Of a DNA stretch of 51,962 nucleotides, positions 1 to 10,826 are shown in pieces. The notes below the pieces were generated by a model that was not told where the DNA came from, made no database searches, and worked only from the letters and a program-made list of their open reading frames with translations. Where the stretch lies: contig NZ_BJZO01000017.1 of NCBI RefSeq assembly GCF_007992075.1, positions 1 through 51,962 of the forward strand, given 5' to 3'. Source of the DNA: Pararhodospirillum oryzae (GTDB taxonomy: Bacteria > Pseudomonadota > Alphaproteobacteria > Rhodospirillales > Rhodospirillaceae). A program made the position numbers and the translations under genes. Position 1 is the first letter of the stretch. Each line of letters starts with the position of its first letter.

Positions 1-5
1 GCGGG

Positions 6-32
6 GTCTGGGGAGGTCCGGCCTCCCCAGAC
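6..32 (-). terminator. Hairpin downstream of hslU
   Basis: Perfect 11-bp stem GTCTGGGGAGG (6-16) with CCTCCCCAGAC (22-32) and a 5-nt loop, 10 nt past the hslU stop. No U-run is visible on the minus strand before the window edge, so termination is inferred from the hairpin alone. Confidence 0.5.
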
Positions 33-41
33 TTCCATTCC

Positions 42-1348
<1,307 letters not shown>

Positions 1349-1352
<4 letters not shown>

Positions 1353-1909
1353 AGGCGTTCCAGGGTCAAGGAGGTGTTGGTGTAGATGCAGATGTCGGCG
1401 GCAATGGCCATGGACCGCCGGGCAATGGTCTCGGCGTCCAGGTCGAGATCGGGACCCGACAGGGCGCGGGCGGCGGCCAGGGCGTAGGCGCCACCGGATC
1501 CGATGCCAATCAGGCCGTCGTCGGGCTCCAGGACATCGCCGGTGCCGGTCAGCACAAGGGAAATATTCTTGTCGGCCACGGCCATCATGGCTTCCAGGCG
1601 GCGCAGGTAGCGGTCGGTGCGCCAGTCCTTGGCCATTTCGACGCACGCGCGGGTAAGCTGGCCGGGGTGTTGTTCCAGCTTGGCTTCCAGGCGTTCAAAC
1701 AAGGTGAAGGCGTCGGCGGTGGCGCCGGCGAAACCCGCGATGACCGTGCCATCGGCCAGCGGGCGCACCTTGCGCGCCGTGGCTTTCATCACCGTGTTGC
1801 CGAACGTGACCTGGCCATCGCCGGCAATGACCACCTCGCCCTTCCGGCGAACGGCAAGGATGGTGGTTCCATGCCAGGGGGCGGAGGAGTCGGGCGGGGA
1901 AACACTCAT
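1349..1909 (-). CDS. hslV: ATP-dependent protease proteolytic subunit HslV
   Basis: Threonine peptidase of HslUV, a proteasome beta-like double hexamer. The product has 186 residues. The motif [20 protein letters not shown] places the catalytic threonine at residue 15, after a short propeptide of about 14 residues; alphaproteobacterial HslV proteins commonly carry such an extension, whereas E. coli loses only the initiator Met. The ATG at 1907-1909 has AAAGAGG about 6 nt upstream. First gene of the hslVU pair, with its stop overlapping the hslU start. The 214 nt upstream, to the XRE gene, holds no heat-shock promoter or CIRCE element that I can recognise. Confidence 0.98.
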
Positions 1910-2123
1910 GAAGGGCCTCTTTCCACGCGGGAGGGGCGAGAAGGAAAATGGACGGCGCACGGCTCGCCCCAGGCCTGGGCGACGTCGGGAGGAGAAACGG
2001 CCGGCAGGCGCAACGCCCCGGGGAGGGCGTTCGGGCGGGCGCGCCTGGGGCCGGCGGGAAGGGGTGGGCGGCGCGGGCGGCGCGAACCGGAGGCAAGGCC
2101 GGCCCGCACCTACCCGGCCGATC

Positions 2124-2561
2124 TCATTCCCGTCCGGACAGGCTTTTGAGCAAGTCAAGGGCGCGCTTGCGCACATGCTCGGTGGGCAGGCGCCAGTAGG
2201 CGCGGATCAACTCCAGGGTTTCGTTCTTCTGGAGGGGATCTTGCTCGTAGGCGGGGATGGCCGGCTCGGCCAGCCCGGTCAGGTCGGGGACCACCGGGGC
2301 CTTGCGCACCGACGTCACATCCTCGCCAATATCCTCGAAGAAAAAGGCGACAGGCACGCCAAGGACCTTCGAGATATCGTAGAGACGGCTGGCGCTGACC
2401 CGGTTGGATCCCCGTTCATACTTCTGGATCTGCTGGAACGTCACGCCCACCGCGTTGGCAAGCTGCTCCTGGCTCATCCCCAGCAGGGTGCGCCGCAAGC
2501 GCAGACGCCGGCCGACATGCACGTCCACGGGGTCGGGCGACTTGTTGACACCGTCTCCCAT
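2124..2561 (-). CDS. XRE-family transcriptional regulator
   Basis: A 145-residue DNA-binding protein. Its helix-turn-helix spans about residues 20-75 ([20 protein letters not shown], then [32 protein letters not shown]), typical of single-HTH XRE proteins widespread in alphaproteobacteria. The C-terminal 70 residues (a FFFED motif, then a helical end [20 protein letters not shown]) may serve oligomerisation. A GTG at 2588 would add nine residues; the ATG at 2561 was preferred, but neither site has a convincing Shine-Dalgarno. It diverges from hisB and lies upstream of hslV on the same strand. Its targets cannot be told from the sequence. Confidence 0.85.
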   Translation of the reverse strand: MGDGVNKSPDPVDVHVGRRLRLRRTLLGMSQEQLANAVGVTFQQIQKYERGSNRVSASRLYDISKVLGVPVAFFFEDIGEDVTSVRKAPVVPDLTGLAEPAIPAYEQDPLQKNETLELIRAYWRLPTEHVRKRALDLLKSLSGRE

Positions 2562-2765
2562 GACCTCTTCGTTTTTTGACCTTCTCACGTTCTTGCCCCA
2601 TGATCTATGCGGGTTTATCCATATGGACCCGGTCCTGAAACCGTAGCGTGTCCGGGCCCACGACTCCAGCGTTTTAACCGGCCAAGGTGCGATGAGGGCG
2701 TTGTTTCACCCGTCCTCCTCCCCAGTATACACTTATAAAGCGCACATTCAAGGAGGTTGCACGGA

Positions 2766-3401
2766 ATGAGAACGGCCACCGTCACACGGCTGACCCGGGA
2801 AACCGAAATCACCGTCTCGGTTGACCTGGATGGCACGGGGCGCTCCACGATCGCGACCGGTATCGGTTTCCTTGATCACATGCTAGAGCAACTCTCGCGC
2901 CATAGCCTTATGGACTTATCTGTGCACGCGAAGGGGGATATCCAGGTCGATGATCATCATACGACCGAAGATATAGGCCTGGCGCTCGGTCAGGCGGTGT
3001 CGCAGGCCCTGGGCAATCGCCAGGGAATCCAACGCTATGGGTCGGCTTTAATCCCCATGGATGAAGCCTTGACCCAGGTCGCGCTTGACCTGTCGAACCG
3101 CCCCTATCTGATCTGGAAGGTAGACTTTAGCAAGGAGCGCCTGGGCGATCTGGCGACCGAGGTGATCAAGGAATGGTTCCAGGCATTTTCGCAAACCGCG
3201 GGAGTGACCTTGCACGTTGCAAACCATTATGGGGAAAACAATCACCATATCGCGGAGTCGTGTTTCAAGGGGCTGGCGCGCGCGTTGCGCGAGGCGTGGG
3301 CGATTGATCCCCGCCGCGCCGACGCCATTCCCTCGACAAAGGGCGTGCTCGACAGCCTGGGCAGCGCGCCGGGGATGATCGGATCCCCGCCCGCGCCGTG
3401 A
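2766..3401 (+). CDS. hisB: Imidazoleglycerol-phosphate dehydratase
   Basis: Catalyses dehydration of imidazole glycerol phosphate to imidazole acetol phosphate in histidine biosynthesis. It is the monofunctional form (211 residues, no phosphatase domain). Metal-binding motifs are present: [27 protein letters not shown] and [18 protein letters not shown]. The start ATG at 2766 follows AAGGAGG at 2750-2756 with a 9-nt spacer. Its TGA stop (3399-3401) is the first base group of a tandem hairpin repeat array that separates it from hisH by 254 nt, so it may not share all transcripts with hisHAFE. Confidence 0.97.
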   Translation: MRTATVTRLTRETEITVSVDLDGTGRSTIATGIGFLDHMLEQLSRHSLMDLSVHAKGDIQVDDHHTTEDIGLALGQAVSQALGNRQGIQRYGSALIPMDEALTQVALDLSNRPYLIWKVDFSKERLGDLATEVIKEWFQAFSQTAGVTLHVANHYGENNHHIAESCFKGLARALREAWAIDPRRADAIPSTKGVLDSLGSAPGMIGSPPAP

Positions 3402-3537
3402 GTGCCGCCCGACGGCGGTGGTTGTGGTGAGTTCCGCCCGACGGCGGCGGTTCATGTGATTGCCGCTCGACGGCGGCGGTTCATGTGATTGCCGCTCGAC
3501 AGCGGCGGTTCATGTGATTGCCGCTCGACAGCCGCCG
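3399..3537 (+). repeat. Five-copy 29-bp hairpin tandem repeat after hisB
   Basis: Unit 1 is partial (3399-3421) and starts on the hisB stop codon. Units 2-5 begin at 3422, 3451, 3480 and 3509, exactly 29 bp apart. Units 3 and 4 share TTCATGTGATTGCCGCTCGA and differ by one base after it; unit 2 is more diverged. Each unit has inverted arms (GCCG-CTCGA-CGGC, or CCGCC-CGAC-GGCGG) able to fold in RNA. There are no spacers, so this is not a CRISPR array. The last unit diverges after GACAGCC. Confidence 0.92.
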
Positions 3538-3561
3538 CCGCGCGGATGCTATGATCGCCCC

Positions 3562-3605
3562 GGCCAGGCCCGGGGGACCCCGTGGCACGGGGGCACCGCC
3601 TGGCC
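3562..3605 (+). promoter_or_regulatory. Strong hairpin with U-rich tail before hisH
   Basis: Outer stem GGCCAGGC (3562-3569) with GCCTGGCC (3598-3605). An inner near-palindrome of CCCCGTG and CACGGGG lies at 3578-3592. A T-rich run (TTGTCTTTTTCGTG and following) lies at about 3616-3640. It could act as a terminator or attenuator between hisB and hisHAFE. A TATGAT -10-like box at 3550-3555 just upstream has only a poorly spaced -35 candidate (TCGACA, 3525-3530). Confidence 0.5.
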
Positions 3606-3655
3606 CTGGCGACGGTTGTCTTTTTCGTGTTTGTCTTCTCCCATCGAGGATCGCC

Positions 3656-4312
3656 ATGCTGGTTGCGATCATTGACTACGGTTCCGGCAACCTGCGCTCG
3701 GCCGCCAAGGCGATCGAGCGGGCGGCGCGCGACGCGGGCCTTTCGGCCGACGTCCGGGTGACGCCCGATGCCCGGGTCGCGGCCCAGGCCGACCGCCTCG
3801 TCCTGCCCGGCGTGGGTGCCTTCGCCGATTGCCGGCGCGGCCTGGAAGCGCTGCCCGACATGATCGAAACCCTGGGCGTTGCCGTGCACGACCGTGCCCG
3901 CCCGTTCCTGGGGATTTGCGTGGGCATGCAGCTGCTGGCCACGCGCGGCCTGGAACATGGCAACCACCCCGGCCTGGACTGGATCCCGGGCGAGGTGCGG
4001 GCCATCGATCCCGCCGCAGGTGCCGGCGAGCCGCCCTTGCGCGTGCCGCACATGGGATGGAATGCCCTGGACTTCGAGGCCGGCGCGCACCCGGTGCTCG
4101 ATGGCCTGGACCCGGGCACCCACGTGTATTTCGTCCACAGTTATCACCTGGTGCCCGACACCCCGGCCCACCGGCTGGCGGCCGTGTCCTATGGCGCGCC
4201 GCTCAGTGCCGTGGTTGGCCGCGATACCCTGGTGGGGACCCAGTTCCACCCCGAAAAAAGCCAGGCCGCCGGCCTGCGCCTGCTCACCAACTTCCTGCGC
4301 TGGGCGCCCTGA
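3656..4312 (+). CDS. hisH: Imidazole glycerol phosphate synthase, glutamine amidotransferase subunit
   Basis: Glutaminase half of the HisHF complex; it releases ammonia that is channelled to HisF. The product has 218 residues. Triad-class motifs are visible: the N-terminal [11 protein letters not shown], nucleophile Cys in [11 protein letters not shown], and His/Glu in [13 protein letters not shown]. The ATG at 3656 has GAGGA at 3646-3650 upstream and gives the canonical N-terminus; the frame is open further upstream through the hairpin region, but that part has no homology-like sequence. It leads hisA by 28 nt. Confidence 0.97.
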   Translation: MLVAIIDYGSGNLRSAAKAIERAARDAGLSADVRVTPDARVAAQADRLVLPGVGAFADCRRGLEALPDMIETLGVAVHDRARPFLGICVGMQLLATRGLEHGNHPGLDWIPGEVRAIDPAAGAGEPPLRVPHMGWNALDFEAGAHPVLDGLDPGTHVYFVHSYHLVPDTPAHRLAAVSYGAPLSAVVGRDTLVGTQFHPEKSQAAGLRLLTNFLRWAP

Positions 4313-4340
4313 CGCCCCCGGCCCACTCACGGATTGCCCG

Positions 4341-5066
4341 ATGATCTTGTTTCCGGCCATCGACCTGAAGGACGGTCAATGCGTGCGCCTGCTCAAGGGC
4401 GACATGGACAAGGCCACGGTGTTCGGCGTCGACCCGGCCGCCCAGGCCCGGCGCTTCACCGATGCCGGATGCCGCTGGCTCCACGTGGTTGACCTCAACG
4501 GCGCCTTCGCCGGCCGCCCGGTGAACGCCGACGCGGTCAAGGCCATCCTGGCGGCGGTCAGCGTGCCGGTGCAACTGGGGGGCGGCATTCGCGACCATGC
4601 GACCATCGACCACTGGCTTGATCTGGGCGTGCGCCGGGTCATCCTGGGCACGGTGGCCCTGCGCGATCCCGAGCTGGTGCGCGAGGCCTGCCGGCGTCAT
4701 CCCGGGCGGGTCGCGGTGGGCATCGATGCCCGCGACGGCATGGTGGCGGTGGAAGGCTGGGCGGAAACCAGCACGGTCAGCGCCCTGGAGCTGGCCCGGC
4801 GTTTCGAGGACGCGGGCGTGGCCGCCCTGATCCACACCGACATCGACCGCGATGGCGCCATGGGGGGCCCCAACGTCGAGGCGTCGGCGGCCCTGGCCGA
4901 GCAGGTGAGCACCCCGGTCATCGTGTCGGGGGGCGTGTCGTGCCTGGAGGACCTGCTGGCGGTCAAGGCCCAGGCCCATCGGGGCATCGAAGGGGCGATC
5001 AGCGGCCGCGCCTTGTATGACGGACGCCTGGATCTGGCCGCCGCGCTGGCGGCGCTCGCGGCGTGA
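4341..5066 (+). CDS. hisA: Phosphoribosylformimino-5-aminoimidazole carboxamide ribotide isomerase
   Basis: TIM-barrel isomerase that converts ProFAR to PRFAR, the substrate of HisHF. The product has 241 residues, the usual length. Visible: [15 protein letters not shown] with the N-terminal catalytic Asp, phosphate-binding GGGIRD, the second catalytic Asp in [15 protein letters not shown], and [11 protein letters not shown]. The ATG at 4341 gives the standard [12 protein letters not shown] start; its ribosome-binding site is weak, so reinitiation after hisH is likely. A 33-nt gap follows to hisF. Confidence 0.97.
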   Translation: MILFPAIDLKDGQCVRLLKGDMDKATVFGVDPAAQARRFTDAGCRWLHVVDLNGAFAGRPVNADAVKAILAAVSVPVQLGGGIRDHATIDHWLDLGVRRVILGTVALRDPELVREACRRHPGRVAVGIDARDGMVAVEGWAETSTVSALELARRFEDAGVAALIHTDIDRDGAMGGPNVEASAALAEQVSTPVIVSGGVSCLEDLLAVKAQAHRGIEGAISGRALYDGRLDLAAALAALAA

Positions 5067-5099
5067 TCGGGATCTTCGAGTGAGAAAGGGGGTTGGCGG

Positions 5100-5861
5100 A
5101 TGCTGACCATGCGCATCATTCCCTGCCTCGACGTCAAGGACGGCCGGGTGGTCAAGGGGATCAATTTCGTTGACCTGCGCGACGCCGGCGACCCGGTGGA
5201 GCAGGCCCGCCTTTACGACGCTGCCGGCGCCGACGAGCTGTGTTTCCTGGATATCACCGCCAGCCACGAAAACCGCGACACGCTGTTCGACGTGGTGGCG
5301 CGCACCGCCGAGCAGTGCTTCATGCCCCTGACCGTGGGCGGTGGCGTGCGCACGATCGAGGACATTCGCAAGCTGCTGCTGGCCGGGGCCGACAAGGTGT
5401 CGATCAACACGGCGGCCGTGCACAATCCCGAGTTCGTGGGCGAGGCGGCGCGCAAGTTCGGCAACCAGTGCATCGTGGTGGCGATCGACGCCAAGGCGGT
5501 GGGGCCCGGTCGCTTCGAGATCTTCACCCACGGCGGGCGCCGGCCCACCGGCATTGATGCCGTGGCCTGGGCCCAGCGCATGGTGTCGCTGGGCGCGGGG
5601 GAAATCCTGCTGACCTCGATGGACCGCGACGGCACGGGAGAGGGCTTCAACCTGCCCCTGACCCGGGCCATCGCCGACGCGGTGCCGGTGCCGGTGATCG
5701 CCTCCGGGGGGGTGGGCACCTTGGACCATCTCGTGGAAGGGGTGCGCGAGGGTCACGCGACCGGGGTGCTGGCCGCGTCCATTTTCCACTTCGGCACCTT
5801 CACCATTGCCCAGGCCAAGGCCCACATGGCGGCGGCCGGCATTCCCATGCGCCTGACCTGA
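5100..5861 (+). CDS. hisF: Imidazole glycerol phosphate synthase, cyclase subunit
   Basis: TIM-barrel cyclase that joins PRFAR and ammonia to give IGP and AICAR; the AICAR feeds purH, which lies 5 kb away. The product has 253 residues. Visible: [16 protein letters not shown] with the catalytic Asp, [24 protein letters not shown] motifs, the second catalytic Asp in [10 protein letters not shown], and [11 protein letters not shown]. The ATG at 5100 is preferred over the one at 5109 because AAAGGGGG lies about 7 nt upstream. Confidence 0.97.
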   Translation: MLTMRIIPCLDVKDGRVVKGINFVDLRDAGDPVEQARLYDAAGADELCFLDITASHENRDTLFDVVARTAEQCFMPLTVGGGVRTIEDIRKLLLAGADKVSINTAAVHNPEFVGEAARKFGNQCIVVAIDAKAVGPGRFEIFTHGGRRPTGIDAVAWAQRMVSLGAGEILLTSMDRDGTGEGFNLPLTRAIADAVPVPVIASGGVGTLDHLVEGVREGHATGVLAASIFHFGTFTIAQAKAHMAAAGIPMRLT

Positions 5862-5886
5862 TCCCCTTCATCTTGGAAGCGTTGCC

Positions 5887-6228
5887 ATGAGCCAGTCCGC
5901 CGCCGTTCCCGGGCCCGAGATCATTGAAGCCCTGTACGCCGTGATCGCCAGCCGGCGCGGGGTTGATCCCGATCAGTCGTACACCGCGCGGCTGTTCGCC
6001 AAGGGGCGCGTCAAGATCTGCAACAAGATGGGGGAAGAGGCGTTCGAGGTGGCCGCCGCCGCCCTGGCCGAGGGACCCGATCATGTGGTCTCGGAAAGCG
6101 CCGACCTGCTCTATCACCTGATGGTGCTGTGGGCCGACACCGGGGTAGAGCCCGCGTCGGTGTGGGCCGAGCTGGCGCGCCGCTTTGGCACCTCGGGCAT
6201 TGATGAAAAGGCCGCCCGCAAGGGCTGA
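5887..6228 (+). CDS. hisE: Phosphoribosyl-ATP pyrophosphatase
   Basis: Hydrolyses phosphoribosyl-ATP to phosphoribosyl-AMP, the second step of the histidine pathway. It is an all-alpha MazG-like fold of 113 residues and is stand-alone rather than a HisIE fusion. The metal-binding helix pattern KICNKMGEEAFEVAAAAL and the later ESADLLYHLMVLW are characteristic. No hisI is in the window, so the cyclohydrolase must be elsewhere. The ATG follows a TGGAAG-type site, 25 nt after hisF. Confidence 0.96.
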   Translation: MSQSAAVPGPEIIEALYAVIASRRGVDPDQSYTARLFAKGRVKICNKMGEEAFEVAAAALAEGPDHVVSESADLLYHLMVLWADTGVEPASVWAELARRFGTSGIDEKAARKG

Positions 6229-6263
6229 GAGGTTTGTTTCCCCGCGACTTCGGAGAGTCTGCC

Positions 6264-6632
6264 ATGGCCTATGACGACAACAACATTTTCGCGCGCATCC
6301 TGCGGGGCGAAATCCCGTGTCGCAAGGTGTACGAGGACGAGCACACCCTGGCCTTCCACGACATCAACCCGCAAGCCCCGGTGCATGTGCTGGTGATCCC
6401 CAAGGGGCCTTACACCGATTGGAACGACTTCGCGGCCCGGGGTTCGGATACGGAAATCGCGGCTCTGGTGCGTGCGGTGGATGTGGTGGCCAAGCAGTTG
6501 GGCGTGGTGGAAGACGGGTTCCGGGTGTTGTCGAACATCGGCGTCAACGGCCACCAGGAAGTGCCCCACCTGCACATCCACCTGTTCGCCGGCCGTCGCC
6601 TGGGCCGCATGGTCCCGCCCGCCGAGGCGTGA
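6264..6632 (+). CDS. HIT family protein (HinT-like)
   Basis: Histidine-triad nucleotide-binding protein; the HinT branch hydrolyses AMP conjugates such as adenosine phosphoramidates. The product has 122 residues. The N-terminal NIFARILRGEIPCRKVYEDE and the triad HLHIHLFAG are diagnostic of the HinT/PKCI branch. The ATG at 6264 gives the standard MAYDDNN start, with CGGAGAG upstream. It is the last gene of the histidine cluster, 35 nt after hisE and before a strong terminator. Its physiological link to histidine synthesis is unknown. Confidence 0.93.
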   Translation: MAYDDNNIFARILRGEIPCRKVYEDEHTLAFHDINPQAPVHVLVIPKGPYTDWNDFAARGSDTEIAALVRAVDVVAKQLGVVEDGFRVLSNIGVNGHQEVPHLHIHLFAGRRLGRMVPPAEA

Positions 6633-6671
6633 GCGGCCTTCGTGCCGTTTTGGGCCGGGCCGATATGGGCA

Positions 6672-6719
6672 TCGGAGCGCCGTGGGAGGACGATGGGTCC
6701 GGGCGCTCCGACCTGTTTT
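6672..6719 (+). terminator. Terminator of the his operon
   Basis: Perfect 10-bp stem TCGGAGCGCC (6672-6681) with GGCGCTCCGA (6702-6711), followed by CCTGTTTTC with TTTT at 6716-6719. It lies 40 nt after the HIT gene stop. Confidence 0.85.
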
Positions 6720-6748
6720 CATCCGAGATCCCGAACGGTGGTTCCGGG

Positions 6749-7309
6749 TCACGCGGCGGCCTTGTCCCAGCCCCGAATCCCTTCGTCTTCCGTTCGATCG
6801 CGCACCACCACCCGCTCGAAAACGACTCGGGGGAGGGGAGCGTCATCGGATTTGATGATTTTCATCCGCACAATGTCTGCCTGGTCGTAGCGCAGCGTGG
6901 GCACGGCCTTGTGAAGCAGGGCGCACACATTGTGCCTTAACAGCTTTTCGGAATAGCCCCCAATCCCCTTTTCCCCCTGCTCCCAGCGGGAAATGGTCTC
7001 GGGCGTGACTTCCATGGCCTCGGCGAATTGCCGTCCGTTCATTTCCAGGGCCTTGCGGATGAACCGAACATCCTTGCCGGAAAGCTGCAAGGGATTCAGA
7101 GCACGGACCAACGCCACGGCCTTTGCCAATCCCGGGCTATCGGGCATTTCAAAGGTTGTTTCTCCGCACGCTTCGCAGACTTCCCGAATGACGGCGTTTT
7201 TGATGACAACAATCATGCCCCCCATGGTTTCCTGATATTCGGGCAGGATTTCCACGCGTGGGGGGGGAGCGCCGCATCCGCAACAAGCTCGCACGATGCC
7301 TTTCTTCAT
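6749..7309 (-). CDS. MqsA-like antitoxin (zinc finger plus HTH)
   Basis: A 186-residue protein with the two-part MqsA/YgiT layout. An N-terminal zinc ribbon has CxxC pairs (CCGCGAP; CEACGET) at about residues 9-50. A C-terminal XRE helix-turn-helix (IRKALEMNGRQFAEAMEVT, then PETISRWEQGEKG) covers about residues 80-120. A tail of some 60 residues follows that is longer than in E. coli MqsA (131 residues). Members of this family neutralise a cognate toxin and repress their own operon. The ATG at 7307-7309 overlaps the toxin stop by 4 nt (ATGA); a TTG at 7324 is in frame but less likely. Base composition is less GC-rich than the flanks, which suggests acquisition. Confidence 0.85.
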   Translation of the reverse strand: MKKGIVRACCGCGAPPPRVEILPEYQETMGGMIVVIKNAVIREVCEACGETTFEMPDSPGLAKAVALVRALNPLQLSGKDVRFIRKALEMNGRQFAEAMEVTPETISRWEQGEKGIGGYSEKLLRHNVCALLHKAVPTLRYDQADIVRMKIIKSDDAPLPRVVFERVVVRDRTEDEGIRGWDKAAA

Positions 7310-7623
7310 GGTCTTCGCACCCAAGCCGTGATGATTTTTATTTTGATCTCTCGTTCGTAAGCGACAACAACGATTTCAAGGCGCCGTTCATCCATGTCGG
7401 AACCAACGCAGTTCCACGTTTCCTCGAATTGGTTTTGCTCTACCTTTTGAACCGTGGCGCGCCGCAATACATACTCTACGTCGTTTCGAAGGATGTCGGC
7501 TTTCGTCATCTCCTCAAGCGCGTGGAAGGTGTACTTGAATCCGCAATCATGGGCAGAAACCAGAGCGTGAAGACGCTTCGTGTGTGCCGGAAAGATCGGG
7601 GTGGGGACGTTCCGGCGTGCCAT
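7306..7623 (-). CDS. DUF4258-family putative toxin
   Basis: A 105-residue protein with a DUF4258-like pattern: YTFHALEEMTKADILRNDVE (about residues 31-50), then an RRLEIVVVAYER beta-strand region and ITAWVRRP at the C-terminus. DUF4258 proteins are often found next to MqsA-like antitoxins and are regarded as toxin-type nucleases; activity here is inferred from family and context. The start ATG at 7623 has AAGGAG 6 nt upstream. Toxin-first order with a 4-nt overlap into the antitoxin matches the mqsRA arrangement. It could alternatively be named a HigB/MqsR-type RNase without domain evidence. Confidence 0.75.
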   Translation of the reverse strand: MARRNVPTPIFPAHTKRLHALVSAHDCGFKYTFHALEEMTKADILRNDVEYVLRRATVQKVEQNQFEETWNCVGSDMDERRLEIVVVAYEREIKIKIITAWVRRP

Positions 7624-7662
7624 GTTCCCGCTCCTTCGTTGACGATCGAGGAAGCCTGATGA

Positions 7663-7679
7663 ATTGATCCATCATCAAT
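7663..7679. promoter_or_regulatory. Inverted repeat upstream of the TA operon
   Basis: ATTGAT-CCATC-ATCAAT, perfect 6-bp arms, 39 nt upstream of the toxin ATG. Position and symmetry suggest the autoregulatory operator of the HTH antitoxin (inference). Confidence 0.5.
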
Positions 7680-7723
7680 GCAAAATGTGGATGGAAGAGA
7701 ACATTTCCGCTGGCTTAGCTTCG

Positions 7724-7744
7724 TCAAGATGTCAACGATCTTGA
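7724..7744. repeat. Second inverted repeat upstream of the TA operon
   Basis: TCAAGAT-GTCAACG-ATCTTGA, perfect 7-bp arms with a 7-nt loop. It lies between the TA operon and the 3' end of the next minus-strand gene, so it may be a terminator hairpin for that gene (no clear U-run) or a second binding site. Confidence 0.4.
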
Positions 7745-7782
7745 TCGAGAGTCAAGAAATTTGGTCCCGCCCGTGCCTCTCC

Positions 7783-8640
7783 TCAGCTTCCGGGGCCTTG
7801 CAGGCAGGCGGCGGCGCCCTGGGTGGGATCGCACAGGCGAACGCCCTTGAGCAGGCCCACGGCGGTGTCGCGGTCGGTGGTCGTGATGGGGGGGCCTTCG
7901 TTGCCAAAGGGCGAGGTGCGCCAGATGCGTTGCACCATGTAGGAGCCCTGCCGCCCCAGCACGTACAAAAAGAACGACGCTTCCCCCAGGTCCACATCCC
8001 TGCGCCGGTGGCATCCCATGGTCCAGAAGGCGCGGCCGATGCCGTCGGTGACGTTGGTTTGGGGCGGCGTGGCCGTGTGGGCGCGGCAGCTGGTTTCGTA
8101 ATCCTTGGTCGTGCGCTGATGGGCTTCTTGCAGCGACGGCGTGCCGGCGCCGCGCGCCATGGTCACCACCACCATGTCCTTCCAGTTCTGGCCCGATTGT
8201 CCCTCGGGCACGAAGACGGCGCGCCGGTAGGTGTCGCCGGTGCTGCTGTTCAGGATTTCCCAGCCCGGAGGCAAGGTGAGAACGAGCATTTCCGCCCCCT
8301 GGGGCGCGGCCGGAGTGGTCGGGGGGGCGGGAGAGGCCGAGGGCAGGGCGGGGGTGCCGGGCACGGCGGGACCGGTGGGGGAAACCGGAAGCGCGCCGGC
8401 CCCGGCGGCCGAGGGGATCAAGGCGGGCGTGGTGCCGGTGGTGCCCGAGGTCGCGGAGGGGTTCAGCAGGCGGGGGCCCGATCCGCTTTGCTGCGCCCAG
8501 GCCGGGGTCCCGAGGGCCAGGGTCCCGAGGGCCAGGGTCCCGAGGGCCGAGGCCCCCAGGGTCAGCGCCAGCACGCTCCCCCCAACCAGAAGCCGGCCGG
8601 AGCAAGGGGCGCCATCGGGTCGGAATCGGGGGGAGCGCAT
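7783..8640 (-). CDS. Exported protein of unknown function
   Basis: A 285-residue protein I do not recognise. A signal peptide is clear: basic start (MRSPRFRPDG), a hydrophobic core and cleavage after TPAWA|Q near residue 50. The core contains LGTLALGT-type repeats encoded by a 15-bp unit repeated three times (8506-8550). A Pro/Ala/Thr-rich linker of about 65 residues follows, then a C-terminal domain of about 170 residues containing LTLPPGWEIL, MVVVTMARGAG and four cysteines, which could form disulfides in the periplasm. The ATG at 8640 or a GTG at 8646 are both possible, with AAAAGGA upstream. It lies 35 nt downstream of the acetoacetyl-CoA synthetase gene on the same strand, so it may be co-transcribed. 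Confidence 0.75.
   Translation of the reverse strand: MRSPRFRPDGAPCSGRLLVGGSVLALTLGASALGTLALGTLALGTPAWAQQSGSGPRLLNPSATSGTTGTTPALIPSAAGAGALPVSPTGPAVPGTPALPSASPAPPTTPAAPQGAEMLVLTLPPGWEILNSSTGDTYRRAVFVPEGQSGQNWKDMVVVTMARGAGTPSLQEAHQRTTKDYETSCRAHTATPPQTNVTDGIGRAFWTMGCHRRRDVDLGEASFFLYVLGRQGSYMVQRIWRTSPFGNEGPPITTTDRDTAVGLLKGVRLCDPTQGAAACLQGPGS
8506..8550 (-). repeat. 15-bp x3 tandem repeat in a signal peptide
   Basis: GGTCCCGAGGGCCAG at 8506-8520 and 8521-8535, and a copy with two changes at 8536-8550. It encodes repeated five-residue blocks in the hydrophobic core of the exported protein's signal peptide. Confidence 0.9.
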
Positions 8641-8675
8641 GGGCACGGTGTCCTTTTATCTGAAGGCGAGACGGA

Positions 8676-10643
<1,968 letters not shown>

Positions 10644-10740
10644 GGCTTTTTTCTCCCTGTGGGTGGTCTTGAAGCACACCTCGCCGGCAAGTGTGCGCTC
10701 GCAACCGCCCTGCCGCAAGCCAGGGAAAGGCACCAAGGAA

Positions 10741-10820
10741 AACGCCCGGGGCGCGGGGCTCCGGGCGTTCGGGGGCGCGTTCAAGGACGCGCCGCTGGTC
10801 TTTCTTCGGTTTGCCCGAAG
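10741..10820 (-). terminator. Three tandem hairpins after purH
   Basis: Hairpin 1: CTTCGG (10804-10809) with CCGAAG (10815-10820). Hairpin 2: GGCGCGT (10774-10780) with ACGCGCC (10787-10793). Hairpin 3: AACGCCCGG (10741-10749) with CCGGGCGTT (10761-10769), followed on the minus strand by TTCCTTGG. All are perfect stems in the 183-nt gap between purH and aacS. The last one looks most like a rho-independent terminator. Confidence 0.65.
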
Positions 10821-10826
10821 CCGCTG

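Noticed and set aside
3399-3537. CRISPR array
   Set aside because: The repeats are directly adjacent without spacers and no cas gene is present.
7506-7727. Minus-strand 73-codon frame over the toxin start
   Set aside because: It overlaps the toxin in another frame and reads through the candidate operator.
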